NCBI RefSeq assembly: GCF_003347495.1
Contig: NZ_QCXY01000002.1
Location: forward strand, 434,001-498,000
Length of the DNA: 64,000 nt
Source of the DNA: Pleomorphovibrio marinus
GTDB lineage: Bacteria; Bacteroidota; Bacteroidia; Cytophagales; Cyclobacteriaceae
Reading direction: 5' to 3'
Positions 28,341-36,831 of this stretch are shown piece after piece. The translations under genes and the position numbers were made by a program. The notes beneath the pieces were generated by a model. It did no database searches. It worked only from the letters and a program-made list of their open reading frames with translations, and had not been told where the DNA came from. Numbering within the stretch: the first letter of the stretch is position 1; each line of letters starts with the position of its first letter.

Positions 28341-31061
28341 ATGATCAACCTAATAAATAACCTAATAAGCATTAGACAGTATTTGTTCCCCAGTTTGTAC
28401 TTTATTTTTGTCTTTGGCTGTCAATCACCAGGGCCATATGATCATAGGATGCCCGAGGATAATCGATTTACTAAGATTACTTTGGTGGAACAACTGGATG
28501 AACCAATGGAGTTGGAGGTATTAGCCGATGGTTCGGTGTTTTTTATTGAGAGAAAAGGAAAGGTTAAGCTTTATAATGGTGAGACGGGGGAAACTGAAGT
28601 GGTGGGTCAGTTAGATGTTTATCCGGAACATGAAGATGGGCTGTTGGGGATGGCCCTAGATCCCAAATTTGATCAAAATGGGTGGATGTACCTTTATTAC
28701 TCACCTGCTGGCAGCGAAAGCATAAATAGACTTTCTAGGTTTACCTTCGACGACCGAAAAATGAGTAGGAACTCGGAAGTGGTGATGTTGGAAATCCCTG
28801 TTTTTAGGGGATGTTGTCACTCCGGTGGATCTTTAGAGTTTGGCCCTAACGGGAACCTCTTTCTTTCGCTAGGTGACGATACCAGTCCATTTGAATCCGA
28901 CAATTATAACCCCATAGACGAAAGACCCGGAAGAGCAGAGGCCTTCGATGCTCAGAGGAGTTCTGGAAGTAGTATGGATTTGAGAGGGGGAATTCTTCGC
29001 ATCAAACCTAAACCTGACGGGACTTACAGTATTCCGAAAGGAAATTTATTTCCCGAAGGCACACCTGCTACCCGACCGGAGATCTATGTATTGGGCAATA
29101 GAAACCCTTTTCGGATTTCTGTAGATCCAAAGAAAGGGTATCTTTATTGGGGAGAGGTAGGTCCTGATGCTGCTGAAGACCACCAAGAAAGGGGACCAAA
29201 GGGATATGATGAAATTAACCAAGCCAAAGAAGCTGGGTTTTATGGATGGCCTTATTTCGTTGGGGATAACAAGCCATACTGGTATTATGATTTTGTAAAG
29301 GAAGAAAGCATTTTCAAGTACGATACTGCATTACCCGTAAATCATTCTCCCAACAACACAGGTGTTAAGGAACTGCCACCAGCCCAAAAGGCCTTTATTT
29401 GGTATCCCTATGATGAAAGTGAGGAGTTTCCGCAATTGGGAGAAGGAGGAAGAAATGCCATGGCTGGGCCGGTTTTCTATTCTGACCTCTACAGGGATTC
29501 TGAGGTTAAGTTCCCAAAGTATTTTGACGGGAAGTTATTCATCTATGACTGGATGAGAAACTGGATTTTTCTGGTCACTATGGATGAAGATGGGAACTAT
29601 CAAAAAATGGAACCCTTTATGTCCAATACCAAATTTGACAAACCCATAGATATGCAATTTGGAAGAGATGGATCTCTATATGTATTGGAATATGGCACTT
29701 TTTGGAATGCACAAAATGATGATGCAGGCCTATATCGCATTACTTTCAGCGAGGGAAATAGACCTCCGGTAGTGAATATAGCGGTCAACCCCAATAAGGG
29801 AGCGGCACCCTTGAGGGTGGAGTTCAGCAGCGAAGGCACCATGGATCATGATGAGGAGGACACACTTAGCTATTCGTGGGACTTTGTAGGAGCAGGTCAG
29901 GAACAGTCCAATGAGCCCAATCCCACTTACGTTTTTGAGAAACCCGGTATCTATAGGCCAGTTCTTACCGTTACTGACCAATCCGGAGTCTCAGTGCGGA
30001 ACAGCTTAGAAATCCAAGTGGGCAATGAACCACCAAAAGTACAGCTTGAGGTTGAAGGTAATCGTTCCTTTTATTGGGACGATCTGAAAAATTTGAAATA
30101 TAGGGTAAAGGTTACGGACAGGGAAGATGGACGTTTGGAAACAGGTGAAATAGCTGAAGAGGAAATTCAGCTTACTTTTAGCTATCTTGCTCAAGGCTTT
30201 GACAAAATTCAGGCTACAGCAGGCCATCAACAAACCCATTCCGGCCCTGTCGGTAAGGTGCTAATGGAAGGAAGTGATTGCTATGCCTGCCATGCCTTAC
30301 AGAAGGCCTCAGTGGGGCCTTCATTTGAGGAGATTTCACATAGGTATTCGGCTATTTCCGATCAAGAGTTGGATAGACTTGTAGGTACTATTATCCATGG
30401 TGGCGGTGGGGAATGGGGAGACAGGTTAATGCCTGCTCATCCCCAATTAGAAGAAAAAGAGGTAATACAGATGGTGGAATACATACTTTCTGTAAATCAG
30501 GGTTCTGCTACAGGTGAACTGCACAATTTACCGGTGAGTGGAAGCTTGAGTCTCGACAAACATGGACCGGAAAAGGGTACTTATTTTCTAAGTGCCTCTT
30601 ACTTGGATAAAGGTGCCGAAGGCCTGGATCCTATACCTGGAAGAGATGATCTTCAGCTCAGGTATGCAAAGGTGTTGGCGGCAAGTGCTGACCTCACCCA
30701 TGATGCAGCCAAAGCAAATAACAAGGGCTCTTATCTTGTTAAATTTACTTCCGATAGTGCGTTTTTAGCGTTTAAGAGTATTGACCTTAGGGGCATTTAC
30801 AAGGTAGTGATGGAGGTGGATCCTGCCAATACAAGTGGCAAACTGGAATTAAGACTTGGAAGTGAAGAAGGAGAATTAATAGGTGAAAGTCCAGAGCTTT
30901 CCAAGGCAGATAAAAAAGGGGAGTCTAGATGGATAGAAGTAGAGCTTCCGTTAAGCCCTAAACAAGGACAGGGAGATTTGTTTGTTGTCTATCGTGGACC
31001 TGAAAAAACCTCGATATGGAATGGGTTTCTTTTGAACTCTCTTTATTTCAATCAAGAATGA
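28341..31061 (+). CDS. Lipoprotein: PQQ-type sugar dehydrogenase + PKD + cytochrome c + CBM-like domain
   Basis: 906-residue lipoprotein (lipobox VFGC). Domains in order: a glucose/sorbosone dehydrogenase beta-propeller (about 40-480, motifs DGLLGMALDP, GCCHSGGSL, LGNRNPFRISVD); PKD (about 490-570, SYSWDFVGAG); a monohaem cytochrome c (about 640-715, CYACH with distal Met in RLMPAHP); and a C-terminal beta-sandwich like CBM6 (about 730-905). It should oxidise a sugar or polyol and pass electrons to its own haem at the cell surface or periplasm. ATG 28314 is an alternative start; 28341 gives a cleaner signal peptide. It is 22 bases upstream of a Tat-exported oxidoreductase. Confidence 0.88.
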   Translation: MINLINNLISIRQYLFPSLYFIFVFGCQSPGPYDHRMPEDNRFTKITLVEQLDEPMELEVLADGSVFFIERKGKVKLYNGETGETEVVGQLDVYPEHEDGLLGMALDPKFDQNGWMYLYYSPAGSESINRLSRFTFDDRKMSRNSEVVMLEIPVFRGCCHSGGSLEFGPNGNLFLSLGDDTSPFESDNYNPIDERPGRAEAFDAQRSSGSSMDLRGGILRIKPKPDGTYSIPKGNLFPEGTPATRPEIYVLGNRNPFRISVDPKKGYLYWGEVGPDAAEDHQERGPKGYDEINQAKEAGFYGWPYFVGDNKPYWYYDFVKEESIFKYDTALPVNHSPNNTGVKELPPAQKAFIWYPYDESEEFPQLGEGGRNAMAGPVFYSDLYRDSEVKFPKYFDGKLFIYDWMRNWIFLVTMDEDGNYQKMEPFMSNTKFDKPIDMQFGRDGSLYVLEYGTFWNAQNDDAGLYRITFSEGNRPPVVNIAVNPNKGAAPLRVEFSSEGTMDHDEEDTLSYSWDFVGAGQEQSNEPNPTYVFEKPGIYRPVLTVTDQSGVSVRNSLEIQVGNEPPKVQLEVEGNRSFYWDDLKNLKYRVKVTDREDGRLETGEIAEEEIQLTFSYLAQGFDKIQATAGHQQTHSGPVGKVLMEGSDCYACHALQKASVGPSFEEISHRYSAISDQELDRLVGTIIHGGGGEWGDRLMPAHPQLEEKEVIQMVEYILSVNQGSATGELHNLPVSGSLSLDKHGPEKGTYFLSASYLDKGAEGLDPIPGRDDLQLRYAKVLAASADLTHDAAKANNKGSYLVKFTSDSAFLAFKSIDLRGIYKVVMEVDPANTSGKLELRLGSEEGELIGESPELSKADKKGESRWIEVELPLSPKQGQGDLFVVYRGPEKTSIWNGFLLNSLYFNQE

Positions 31062-31083
31062 AAACAATAAACCAAACATAAAC

Positions 31084-32418
31084 ATGAGTAAAGTAAAAAA
31101 TTCCCGGTTTTCCAGAAGAAAATTTTTGGGTACAGGATTGTTAGGAGCGGCTGGGGTAGGGTTGACACCTACTCTAAGCCTTGCAAAGCCCACTTCCGAA
31201 TTGGCTTTCGCCCGAAAAGCGGAAACTCTAAGACTTGGTTTTATAGGACTAGGCAGGCAAAACAACGGCTTGATGAACAGTTTTATAACCATACCCGGAG
31301 TGGAGGTAGTGGCAGGGTGTGATGTTTATGGCGTAAAGAGAGAAAGGTTCAAACAAAAAGCTGATGAACATTATGCCAAAGAAGGAAAGAAGGTAGAGGT
31401 GGAAATTTACGAAAACTACCATGACTTGTTATCCCGAAAGGACATTGATGCAGTGGTAATAGCTTCTCCCGATCACTGGCATGCCTTAATGGCCATAGAT
31501 TCCTGTAAGGCGAAGAAGGACATCTATTTGGAGAAACCCCTCACTTTTACAATTAAGGAAGGGCAGGAGCTAATTAAGGCAGTAAGGGAAAACAATGTAG
31601 TCCTGGCCACTGGTAGTATGCAGCGTTCTTATGCTAATTTCCAGCATGCTGTTAAAATGGTGCATAAGGGACGAATTGGAAAGGTAAGTGAGGTACACGC
31701 CTGTGTAGGTGGCCCTCCAAAACCCTTTGACCTTCCGAAGGAAGAAGTACCCCAAGACCTGAATTGGGAAATGTGGTTAGGGCCATTGAATGCCGATATC
31801 CATTTTAACCATGAGCTGAACCCACCTATTACCCTTAATCCACCTGAAAATGAAAAAATGTGGGGAGCTTGGCGTTGGTATAAAGAAACCGGTGGTGGCC
31901 TGACCACAGACTGGGGAGCTCATATGTTTGACATTGCACAATGGGCCATAGGTGCTGATAGAAGCGGGCCTATTGAAATCATTCCTCCTGGACATGGAAG
32001 TACAGAATACCTTACTTTTAAATATGCCAATGGGGTGACTGTAACCGAACAACCCTTTGATGAGAAAGAAACCAGGGGGTGTAAGTTCTTTGGGAGCGAC
32101 GGGTGGATTGAAGTATCACGTTCTCATTACGAGGCCTCTGACCCCTCCCTCTACCCGGATATAGCGGAAGGGGAAAGTTTACAGGGAGGTGGTGGAAGAG
32201 CCCATCACCTTGATTTTATCGATGCAATCATCCAAAGAAGGGATCCAAATACTCCGGTGGAAATAGGCCATAGTACCTGCGTGACCTGTACCTTGGGTAA
32301 TATTGCATATGAGCTGAATAGACCCTTGAAGTGGGATCCAAAGAACGAAAAATTCCCGGATGACCAAGAGGCGAGCAAACATTTACATCGTCCCTATAGA
32401 TCGGGGTATCGACTGTAA
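31084..32418 (+). CDS. Tat-exported Gfo/Idh/MocA family oxidoreductase
   Basis: 444 residues with a twin-arginine signal (SRRKFLGTGLLGAAGVG), so it is exported folded with its bound NAD(P). Rossmann motif LGFIGLGRQNNG, EKPLTF, and the catalytic TDWGAHMFDIA are those of the GFO/IDH/MocA family. Periplasmic members act as closed-cofactor transhydrogenase-like oxidoreductases or glycosidases such as GH109. It follows the sugar dehydrogenase after 22 bases and is probably in the same operon, so both likely act on carbohydrate in the envelope. Confidence 0.93.
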   Translation: MSKVKNSRFSRRKFLGTGLLGAAGVGLTPTLSLAKPTSELAFARKAETLRLGFIGLGRQNNGLMNSFITIPGVEVVAGCDVYGVKRERFKQKADEHYAKEGKKVEVEIYENYHDLLSRKDIDAVVIASPDHWHALMAIDSCKAKKDIYLEKPLTFTIKEGQELIKAVRENNVVLATGSMQRSYANFQHAVKMVHKGRIGKVSEVHACVGGPPKPFDLPKEEVPQDLNWEMWLGPLNADIHFNHELNPPITLNPPENEKMWGAWRWYKETGGGLTTDWGAHMFDIAQWAIGADRSGPIEIIPPGHGSTEYLTFKYANGVTVTEQPFDEKETRGCKFFGSDGWIEVSRSHYEASDPSLYPDIAEGESLQGGGGRAHHLDFIDAIIQRRDPNTPVEIGHSTCVTCTLGNIAYELNRPLKWDPKNEKFPDDQEASKHLHRPYRSGYRL

Positions 32419-32428
32419 GGTAATTTCG

Positions 32429-32459
32429 AGGGGCATACCGAAAGGTTGCCCCTTTTTTT
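32429..32459 (+). terminator. Rho-independent terminator after the Gfo/Idh gene
   Basis: 7-bp stem AGGGGCA/TGCCCCT enclosing a second ACC/GGT stem capped by a GAAA tetraloop, followed by seven T. It lies between convergent genes. Confidence 0.85.
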
Positions 32460-32470
32460 CGTTCTGGAGA

Positions 32471-32863
32471 CTAGCTTTTCATGGCTGAAGCCAAATTTTG
32501 AATGTTTTGCGTTATTTCTTTAGGATTTTTTGAAATTATAGCCAAACCAAGACCTGCCAATGCAGTAGCTAGGTGGATTCCTTGTTGGATGTTTTCGAGA
32601 CCTTTCACGGTTTTTTCCATGCCTTGGCATAATCCCCGGATTTTCTCCAAATCAGACTTGGCCTCTTCTAGGACCAAAAGGGTAGAATGCACCAGCATTT
32701 CGTCACTCTGTTGAAAAATGGTGGAAATACATTGGTCTAGATGCTTTCGCTGTGCTTCATCCAGTTTATTCCAGTTGGCAAATAGAAAATCCTGAAGCAA
32801 GTTCCCCATCGTATGGTAGTATTTTCCGAGTTCCCTAGACTCTTTTGCAGATAGTTTTTCCAT
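32471..32863 (-). CDS. Hypothetical protein, 130 aa
   Basis: Helical protein with heptad-like charged stretches (KYYHTMGNLLQDFL, LVLEEAKSDLEKIRGL) and a short hydrophobic helix (HLATALAGLGLAIISK) near the C-terminus. No family is recognised. It starts 5 bases after the end of the lipoprotein gene upstream on the same strand, so the two are an operon. The C-terminal hydrophobic helix may attach it to a membrane or a partner. Function unknown. Confidence 0.65.
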   Translation of the reverse strand: MEKLSAKESRELGKYYHTMGNLLQDFLFANWNKLDEAQRKHLDQCISTIFQQSDEMLVHSTLLVLEEAKSDLEKIRGLCQGMEKTVKGLENIQQGIHLATALAGLGLAIISKNPKEITQNIQNLASAMKS

Positions 32864-32868
32864 CCGGG

Positions 32869-33723
32869 TTACTGGCTAAGTTGGTTAAAGGCCACAATTA
32901 GATCTGAAAGGTCACTTTGATATTGTTTGGTGAAGGCCTTAAGGTCTTTTCCGGTCAAACGCCTCCTATTGTCAAATAGTACCTGATGTGCTTCGGATAT
33001 CTTTCTCAGGGCAGTACTGGAAGTAGCTATCTGTGCTTCAATTTTTTTTATCTCGTCCAACTCCTCATAATATATTTTGGTGGCCATGCCAGTTTCAAAA
33101 TCGCTCAGGTTTTCACTGAACGTAAGGCGTTGGAAATACCCGTAAAGCCTGGATTTTCTGTTGTCAAGTATGCCTTGAAGATTGCCTCTAAGCACTATTT
33201 CCATTTTCTCCAACAAAGCCAATAAAGGGGCGTTTGCCTCTTCGATGTATTGGCTCAGCCTTTTTCTTCTGAAGGCATCGGTACTGGCATTGACAATGAC
33301 CCTTGCCAACTGGTTGTATGCCTCTGTTTCCTGTGGGGAAATCCTCCAATCACCAAAATCCCCTTCTACCATAACCCTTTTCGGACCGCTGAGATCGTAT
33401 TGGGTTAGCTGGTTGCCGCTCAGTTTTTCAAGTCCGTCAAAGTACCCCTGAACGGTTAATTGAAGCCTGAGTAAAACACTGTCCGCTTCCTGGTAAGTTT
33501 CACATCCGCACTCTTCCTCTCTTTGTATGGTGAAAGAAGCCATACTCCCTATCCTGCACCTATCCCTGCAACCCTGAGCAAACCCGAAATTGATTTTTTG
33601 AATAGTTCCTATGGAAGTCTTTGAGGTCTTTGAGAAGTCCCCTACTTCTTTTAAGTTCACACAACTGCCCAGCAAAATGCAGCAGCAAAAAATCCAAATT
33701 CGATGTTTTTGATAGTGCCCCAT
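32869..33723 (-). CDS. Cysteine-rich hypothetical lipoprotein, 284 aa
   Basis: Starts at ATG 33723; a GTG four codons upstream is possible but less likely. The signal peptide is unusual (IFCCCILLGSC), with the lipobox cysteine in LLGSC. Just after the lipid anchor a cysteine cluster (CRDRC, then CGC) suggests a disulphide-bonded or metal-binding knot. The rest is helical (LLALLEKMEIVLRG, KKIEAQIATSSTALRKI). Apart from the small gene 5 bases downstream, the neighbours suggest no role. No family is recognised. Confidence 0.7.
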   Translation of the reverse strand: MGHYQKHRIWIFCCCILLGSCVNLKEVGDFSKTSKTSIGTIQKINFGFAQGCRDRCRIGSMASFTIQREEECGCETYQEADSVLLRLQLTVQGYFDGLEKLSGNQLTQYDLSGPKRVMVEGDFGDWRISPQETEAYNQLARVIVNASTDAFRRKRLSQYIEEANAPLLALLEKMEIVLRGNLQGILDNRKSRLYGYFQRLTFSENLSDFETGMATKIYYEELDEIKKIEAQIATSSTALRKISEAHQVLFDNRRRLTGKDLKAFTKQYQSDLSDLIVAFNQLSQ

Positions 33724-33746
33724 GGAGTCGTACACTTGGTTTTAAA

Positions 33747-33754
33747 CAAATATA
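33747..33754 (-). promoter_or_regulatory. -7 box (TATATTTG) of the cysteine-rich lipoprotein gene
   Basis: Exact TAnnTTTG on the minus strand, 24 bases before the ATG. It implies a separate promoter from the upstream receptor operon. Confidence 0.4.
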
Positions 33755-33773
33755 TAAATTCCACTAGTGGTTT

Positions 33774-35408
33774 CTATTTCACGCTAAAATTTAAAATGTG
33801 GTTTTCCCAGACTTGGGTATCAGGATGTAGGAAGCTGAGATTGATCTGATACTCCCCCGATAATTGGGAGGTGGTGAATGAAATTGAATCATTTTTCGGA
33901 GAAAGAGAAGGCTCCCATATCAAAATATTTCTGAAATCCGGTTTTCTTGCCGTAGAAGGAGGGCGAGTGAAATCATTTTCCACAGGAACTTGAATCCCCT
34001 TATATTCGATAAACAGCGCAGATTTGGGGAGGTCAAACTTCCCAAAGTCATTTTCAAAAGAAGTAAGGCTTATTACTCCTTCAAAGGTTTCCTTCTCGTA
34101 AAAAAAATACCTGGTAAGCAGGTCAAGCCTTTTGATATTTTTGGGATTGAGTTCCGCAAAGGCATCCGCATCAAAAACAGGCATAGCATCTATAAGGAGG
34201 AGAGGGTTGTTTTTAAACATGTTCTCGTGCGGTTTATTATAGGTTCTAAACAAAGTTTTACGATTTTGTTTCCTTATCAGTACGTGAGGGACGTATTCTC
34301 GGATTACGGTGGCTATATCATCAAATCGATTATAGTCATCCAACAAGTAGGACCTATCCGGGTTGATTACGGAGGCAAAGTCCTGTGGAGGGTTATAGGA
34401 TTTTGGAATAAAATATTGATTCACGGATTTAGCCAAAATCCTTTCCTTAATTCTTTCTTTGTGTGCAGGATCTACTACCAGCCTTGGAAGCCGAAAGCTT
34501 TCTCTAGGCACGGCCGGCCAAAAAGGGGAGTCTAAAACAAAATTTACTTGGTCTTGCGATTTTCCTGATTGTACGACCACATAATCATAATGCCGAAATG
34601 CCCCCGTCTCAAACAAAAGCTGCCCTTGTTCATTCGGTTTTGTGATGAATAGGTGGGAGGAAGCCCCGTGTGCAGTAAGGTAAAATACCTCCGCAGTATC
34701 TATTGGCGTAGAGACCGTCCTACCTTTGATAACATGCCCATATATTTCTGGGATTGCTTGCTTGGCCTCCCAATCTTTCTCGGTATAGACATCAGCCCAG
34801 TCAATGTCCATCTTTTCTCCTTGGATGGGAATGGTATGTCTTACCGCCAATCTTACATTTTCTCTTACAGGAATGTTTTCGATTTTAAGGGCCACTTTTT
34901 CTTGAGTGGAATATTGTTTTTTATCTACGCTAAGCAGGCTTGAAGGCTTAGGAATCAGCTGTTTATCGGGAAGGGGTGCATTGGGATTTGGTGCCGATTC
35001 AGGGTTTATTACCGCTATTATGTCGTGATAAACCCCCGTTTCTCCAGAAGTATAAGGGCTGCTTCTGGTATAAACCCTTAATAGGTAGTTGTCGGTATCA
35101 AGGTTTTCCGGTACTGGAAGAAAACCCCTAGCATGGCCTTTGGAAACACCTATTAGCTGCTGGCTTACAGAAGTCCCTTCCCTGTCCAATATTTCGGCAT
35201 AAACCACTTTTACCGGAGAGGGAGCTTCATTTAAAAACACATTGATGTCAAGCCACAGATCTTCCCCAGTTACTAAATGCCTATCAGAGACAAACACCTG
35301 AACCCTTTCGTTCCTGATTTGAGCTTGTTGTGCCATACAGATAAGCTGAGGCAGTATCCAGTAGGCTACAATAAAAGTTCCGATACTAATACAAAGACGG
35401 TTTTTCAT
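33774..35408 (-). CDS. Secreted MG2-like protein of TonB-receptor loci, 544 aa
   Basis: Starts at ATG 35408 (MKNRLCISIG), giving a signal peptide ending near CMAQQ; the upstream TTG is not convincing. The first 130 residues (VQVFVSDRHLVTGEDLWLDI, YLLRVYTRSS) resemble the MG2/macroglobulin-like first domain of a Bacteroidota family often found with outer-membrane receptors. The remainder includes a plug-like segment (PLLLIDAMPVFD). It is downstream of the DUF4249 gene on the same strand, with a repeat element between them. Surface or periplasmic location expected; function unknown. Confidence 0.75.
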   Translation of the reverse strand: MKNRLCISIGTFIVAYWILPQLICMAQQAQIRNERVQVFVSDRHLVTGEDLWLDINVFLNEAPSPVKVVYAEILDREGTSVSQQLIGVSKGHARGFLPVPENLDTDNYLLRVYTRSSPYTSGETGVYHDIIAVINPESAPNPNAPLPDKQLIPKPSSLLSVDKKQYSTQEKVALKIENIPVRENVRLAVRHTIPIQGEKMDIDWADVYTEKDWEAKQAIPEIYGHVIKGRTVSTPIDTAEVFYLTAHGASSHLFITKPNEQGQLLFETGAFRHYDYVVVQSGKSQDQVNFVLDSPFWPAVPRESFRLPRLVVDPAHKERIKERILAKSVNQYFIPKSYNPPQDFASVINPDRSYLLDDYNRFDDIATVIREYVPHVLIRKQNRKTLFRTYNKPHENMFKNNPLLLIDAMPVFDADAFAELNPKNIKRLDLLTRYFFYEKETFEGVISLTSFENDFGKFDLPKSALFIEYKGIQVPVENDFTRPPSTARKPDFRNILIWEPSLSPKNDSISFTTSQLSGEYQINLSFLHPDTQVWENHILNFSVK

Positions 35409-35488
35409 CTGTTTATATTTGTTTTTCAATGGTCAGATGGAATGCCCTGGATAATCCTCCCCATGTGTGAGAATACTTTCTCATGGGC

Positions 35489-35666
35489 ATTTCATATGTT
35501 TATAATTTCTTTTCAGCGGTCATATAGCCTGCCCCTGCCTGCCCCGAACTTGTTTCGGGGAACTTGTTTCGGGGGAATCTCGCATCTCCCCGATAGCTAT
35601 CGGGGCATCCCAGTGTGTGACGTGCTCGTCATGCCCTGACTGCCGTCAGGACAGGCTCGATTTCAT
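35489..35666 (+). repeat. Interspersed palindromic repeat, copy 2 (long form)
   Basis: About 178 bp, same backbone as 16411-16530 but with extra inserts: a tandem duplication of the AACTTGTTTCGGGG unit (to 35574), an 18-bp perfect palindrome CCCCGATAGCTATCGGGG at 35588-35605, and a hairpin CCTGAC-TGCC-GTCAGG at 35635-35650. It lies between two genes of the receptor operon. Confidence 0.85.
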
Positions 35667-35677
35667 AGGCTTCTTTT

Positions 35678-36826
35678 TCAAAAGGATAAGTCTTCCCAAA
35701 AAGAGGGTCGATCTATGGTGCCACCCCTCATCCGGCAATCTGTACAATTCCTGGTGGTGGCTAAGAAGGCAGTACATACAGCGGAAAAGTCTCCACACCA
35801 CTCGTAAAGGGGTACATTAATCGAAACCCGAAAATGCCTTTCATAATCTTCCATGCTTATAGTATCTACCAAACATGCTCTGTATTCTGGGATGATAGCA
35901 TTCCATGGGTGTGCATCTGACCGGTCTATGAATATCCTTTTTTCGGTGGAAATACCTGCACTTACATATCCGATAACGGGCTCCTCAGCTTGATTCAGAT
36001 TGCTGATGTTGCCCCTAACAAAAGAGGGGAGTGGGCTGAAAATATCTCCGATATCATCTGAATTCCTTCTGATGTTCTCCCAAAAGGCAAAAGCATCCTT
36101 GTCAATTGCCCTTTGCCGAACCAAGATACTGTACCTTTGCCCCAGTTTTTCGGAATTAACAGGGATTTCCAGCAATTCTTTGTTGTTGATGCTGTTGTTT
36201 TCGTACTTTTCCGAAGATTCCATGATCACCCGGGTGGAAGTTTCGTTATCCCAGCACTGGTAGAGTAATTGGTCTCGATTCACAAAGTCCCCCAATTCCA
36301 GGTCATATTCGAAATAGGATACGAAGGGGGTTCGGTAAATCCAGGTTTCCTCATATCCCCATAAAAAATACCTTGCTTCCTCATTTCCTTGGGTACTGGC
36401 ATAGATTTTCATGCCTCCATTAGATTTCTCAAAATTTATTCGTCCAATTTCAGGGGTCAGGATCGGTTCCACAAAAGCAGATGCATATGAGGAGTTTTCA
36501 AAATTAATGGTGAGTCTGTAAGGTTGGTTTTGAGGCAGGGGACCTTCTAAGGTATAAATCCCTTCTCCCTGATTGTGAAGGGTCCATATTCCTTCCCTTT
36601 CGCCTTCTATACTTACTTGTGCCTGAGTTTGTGGGTCCGAGGCAACTTCCCCATAAATGGGGTTGGTTCTGCTTATTCGGAATTGTGTGGGCGATTCTCC
36701 AATATCTATATATCCCTCCACCACCAAAATGTTGTGGTCAAAACTACTTAGCTCAGGTTCGTAGGGTTCCCTGCATGCCATCAGTAACAAAATCGCTATC
36801 CCTATGTGTGTGATCCTTTGTTGCAT
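35678..36826 (-). CDS. DUF4249 lipoprotein
   Basis: 382-residue lipoprotein (lipobox LLMAC) of the DUF4249 family. The start of the mature protein (LVVEGYIDIGESPTQFRISRT) and the C-terminal Cys-rich end (CTAFLATTRNCTDCRMRGG) are typical. DUF4249 genes usually follow an STN/carboxypeptidase-like TonB receptor, as here, with a 5-base gap. It is thought to be the surface lipoprotein partner of that receptor. Ligand unknown. Confidence 0.9.
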   Translation of the reverse strand: MQQRITHIGIAILLLMACREPYEPELSSFDHNILVVEGYIDIGESPTQFRISRTNPIYGEVASDPQTQAQVSIEGEREGIWTLHNQGEGIYTLEGPLPQNQPYRLTINFENSSYASAFVEPILTPEIGRINFEKSNGGMKIYASTQGNEEARYFLWGYEETWIYRTPFVSYFEYDLELGDFVNRDQLLYQCWDNETSTRVIMESSEKYENNSINNKELLEIPVNSEKLGQRYSILVRQRAIDKDAFAFWENIRRNSDDIGDIFSPLPSFVRGNISNLNQAEEPVIGYVSAGISTEKRIFIDRSDAHPWNAIIPEYRACLVDTISMEDYERHFRVSINVPLYEWCGDFSAVCTAFLATTRNCTDCRMRGGTIDRPSFWEDLSF

Positions 36827-36831
36827 AAGGC

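Noticed and set aside
33761-33770. CCACTAGTGG palindrome
   Set aside because: Ten bases with no loop and no second copy; likely chance.
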